Shown one piece after another: positions 62,073 to 64,000 of a stretch of DNA of 64,000 bases. This stretch comes from Verrucomicrobiota bacterium (GTDB lineage: Bacteria > Verrucomicrobiota > Verrucomicrobiia > Verrucomicrobiales > Akkermansiaceae). The stretch's first letter is position 1, and each line of letters begins with the position of its first letter. The DNA lies in NCBI GenBank assembly GCA_004293445.1, contig RDYP01000012.1:1-64000 (forward strand). Direction: 5' to 3'. The notes beneath the pieces were generated by a model, which worked only from the letters and a program-made list of their open reading frames with translations, had not been told where the DNA came from and did no database searches. Both the position numbers and the translations under genes were made by a program.

Positions 62073-64000
62073 ATGAATGACGACACGGACAAGCCGCTGA
62101 ACACCGTCGGGGATGACGCGCTCGAAGCGCGGATCACCGCCTGGGTGCTGGGTGAGGCATCGTCCTTTGAGGCGGAGGAGCTGGAAAAGCTCTGCGCGGC
62201 GGATCCTGCGCTGCGGCTCCTCGAGCGGCGCCTGCGGGTGCTGCACGAGTTGGTGTCGGAGGATTTCAAGGTGGGACCGGTGGCGGAGTGGAAGCTGTCG
62301 GATGCCCGGCGTGAGAAGATCACCGACTTGTTAGGCGTGGAGCCGGAGGTGTTGGGAGCTCCGAAGTATTCGGGGCGCTTCGGTCGGCATGTCCTTTTGG
62401 CTTTGGCCGCATGCCTGATGATCGGCTTGTTTTCATACGCGTTGACCGGAAGCCTCGGCACTTCGGCGAAAGTGAAGGAGCTTGGCACGATTGTTTCGTA
62501 TTCGAGCGTGCCCGATGTTCCCGATGTTCGCTCTGCCGAAATGAGGAAGCAAGCTGAGGCGCCATCGATCTCCGATGCCAACAAGCGGTATTCCGACCGC
62601 GAAAACCTGGAACTTCCCCGGGGTGGTCGCTTGAAGCGGGTCGAGGCAATGGGATCCGATCATGCTTTGCCGAGTGTGGATCGCTTGGCCCAATCGGGGG
62701 CTGAAGTCGCCTCATCCGCCAGTCCTGCCGATATCGCCGGAGAAAAAGCGGAGGCTCAGGAGGTGCTGGCGTATAGCGATCCAAGGAGGGGATCCGCGAC
62801 GGGTGTATCGCCCGAAGAGGCTCCGGCACCGGCGGGCTCTACTACCACCATCACCTCCGGTATCCGCAGCGGCGATGCGCCCATCACCCGCCAAAGCATT
62901 GACGCCATTCTCGACGAATCCGCCCAGCAGACGAAGCAAGAGTCGGATCGGGATGACACCGTGGTCTTCAGCGACACCGATGGGATGGGGAGTCTTATCT
63001 CTGGAGTCCGCAGCCCGGTTGTGAATGGAATCGTCGATCGGTCTCATGTCGCAAAGAACGAGGGTGAAGCTCAGTCCTCCTCAGAATCGATCGCTGGAGG
63101 GTGGTCCGGCAAAGTAATCAAGAAGGACATGAGGGATGCCGATTCGCCGGTTGATGCCGTAGTGGACGCGACGGTGGAAGCCGAGGATGAGGTTCATCCC
63201 GCCGCGCGGGATGCGGTGGACAAGCCGTGGGAGCTTTCAGTTCCCTCGCAAAGAAAGGCGGCGGCAATCGATCCTTCGGTCGCTACTGATCCCGTCCGCT
63301 CCAATCCGTCGTTCGCAGTGGATGGTAAGAGTGAGGTCGATGAGGTCCGCGGCAAACTTCACATCGCGGAGGGAAAGGACGATCTTGGTAAATTCGAGGA
63401 TGCGAAAAAGACCTACGAGGAAGTGCTGCGGATCGATCCCTACAACGAGGCGGCGCGCCGAGGGATGGAGAAGGTGGCGACCGCGATGATTGACTATTAT
63501 CGGGCGGCCTATGACCACACCCGGGCCGAGCTCCTAGCCGAGGTCGACGGGGCGAGGGAGACGTTTGTGACTCCAGAGAAAAGAAAAGAGTCGGCCCTCT
63601 CTCTCATGTCCGAGGTCGTTTCTGTCGACGAACCCTTCTCGACCTTCTCCCTCCATGTGAGCGATGCCTCTTTCAAGCTCGCCCATGCTGCGATGGAGCG
63701 GGGCGAGGTTCCGGCGGCGGAGGCAATCCGACCTGAGGAGTTTTACAATGCTTTCGACTACGGCGATCCCGCACCCGCGAGCGGCGAGCCTGTGGTTTGT
63801 GTGACCGAGCAGTCGGCGCACCCGGCTTTCGGCCAGCGCAATCTGTTACGGATCGGCGTGCGGACCGGTTCTCAGGGGCGAGGGGCGTCGACACCGCTCA
63901 ATCTAACACTTTTGCTCGATCACTCCGGCTCGATGGAGCGCGAGGATCGCAGCGCCAGCGTATCGATGGCGGTGCGGCAGCTTTCCGGGCTGCTGAAAGA
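62073..64000 (+). CDS. anti-sigma-like/VWA-domain protein (3' end outside window)
   Basis: An open frame of 642 codons, still open at the window end. The N-terminus (about 1-100, TAWVLGEASSFEAEELEKLC) resembles anti-sigma factor heads without the zinc His-Cys-Cys set. One membrane helix follows (about 110-127, VLLALAACLMIGLFSYAL), then a low-complexity linker of about 250 residues, a TPR pair (about 430-470, FEDAKKTYEEVLRIDPYNEA), a VWA-N-like segment (RPEEFYNAFDYGDPAPASGE) and the start of a VWA domain with the MIDAS motif DHSGS (LLLDHSGSMEREDRS). The last two fit the YfbK-type VWA family. Its C-terminus is not visible. Confidence 0.85.
   Translation, partial: MNDDTDKPLNTVGDDALEARITAWVLGEASSFEAEELEKLCAADPALRLLERRLRVLHELVSEDFKVGPVAEWKLSDARREKITDLLGVEPEVLGAPKYSGRFGRHVLLALAACLMIGLFSYALTGSLGTSAKVKELGTIVSYSSVPDVPDVRSAEMRKQAEAPSISDANKRYSDRENLELPRGGRLKRVEAMGSDHALPSVDRLAQSGAEVASSASPADIAGEKAEAQEVLAYSDPRRGSATGVSPEEAPAPAGSTTTITSGIRSGDAPITRQSIDAILDESAQQTKQESDRDDTVVFSDTDGMGSLISGVRSPVVNGIVDRSHVAKNEGEAQSSSESIAGGWSGKVIKKDMRDADSPVDAVVDATVEAEDEVHPAARDAVDKPWELSVPSQRKAAAIDPSVATDPVRSNPSFAVDGKSEVDEVRGKLHIAEGKDDLGKFEDAKKTYEEVLRIDPYNEAARRGMEKVATAMIDYYRAAYDHTRAELLAEVDGARETFVTPEKRKESALSLMSEVVSVDEPFSTFSLHVSDASFKLAHAAMERGEVPAAEAIRPEEFYNAFDYGDPAPASGEPVVCVTEQSAHPAFGQRNLLRIGVRTGSQGRGASTPLNLTLLLDHSGSMEREDRSASVSMAVRQLSGLLK

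Overview
The window looks like a chromosomal segment of a GC-rich heterotrophic verrucomicrobium (Verrucomicrobiales, Luteolibacter/Haloferula-like). This is inferred from protein style, not from a marker gene. The clues are large secreted proteins with LamG, Calx-beta, FN3 and autotransporter-associated beta-strand repeats, calcium-type repeats of the form DxDxDGLxDxWE, a haem c protein of the kind common in the PVC superphylum, a DUF5069 protein, and a lexA gene preceded by a perfect TGTTC-N4-GAACA box, the LexA motif established for Verrucomicrobia. Almost no start codon has a Shine-Dalgarno sequence; many are preceded by a short C-rich tract instead.

Region by region. 0.1-3.3 kb: a small membrane protein with a hypothetical protein, then a class IV aminotransferase and an Ldh2-type dehydrogenase whose convergent 3' ends lie in a tandem palindromic repeat. 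3.5-11.6 kb: smc with a terminator, an L,D-transpeptidase-like protein, tRNA-Arg(CCG), a KH-domain protein, bioF, a lipoprotein D,D-carboxypeptidase, and the divergent lexA. 11.9-15.7 kb: a secreted coiled-coil protein with a ClpP-like protease domain, a two-pass membrane protein, a 132-bp tandem repeat, a small protein and an RluD-type pseudouridine synthase. 15.8-22.3 kb: a zinc-ribbon Ser/Thr kinase, parE and a GH78 rhamnosidase. 22.7-26.7 kb: HIT, TPR and SDR/DUF2867 proteins, tRNA-Leu(UAG) and a LacI regulator.

27.3-40.6 kb is the accessory part: a secreted LamG/calcium-repeat protein, a flavin-dependent halogenase homologue with altered motifs, a 2723-residue modular secreted protein with a HELMH metallopeptidase motif, and a small anchored protein. 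40.7-44 kb carries a MidA-type methyltransferase and the haem c protein. 44-47 kb is a DevC/DevA/DevB-like ABC exporter set. 47-51 kb has thrB-thrC and, divergently, purE-purK. 51-53.2 kb is the information-processing cluster rplY-pth-rpsF-ssb. 53.4-57.5 kb has a class I fumarase, DUF5069, DUF2256-DUF3253 and DUF1460 proteins. 57.6-59.2 kb holds an sbtA-sbtB bicarbonate-transporter pair facing a winged-helix regulator. 59.3-64 kb has rpsN, an FmdB zinc ribbon, a CNNM/CorC transporter, an ECF sigma factor and a VWA-domain protein that runs off the window end.

Most of the window is ordinary housekeeping DNA. The least explained parts are the repeat arrays, the secreted ClpP-like protein, the halogenase/giant-protein region, the sbtAB locus and the sigma/VWA pair. 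I found no complete phage, insertion sequence or CRISPR array.
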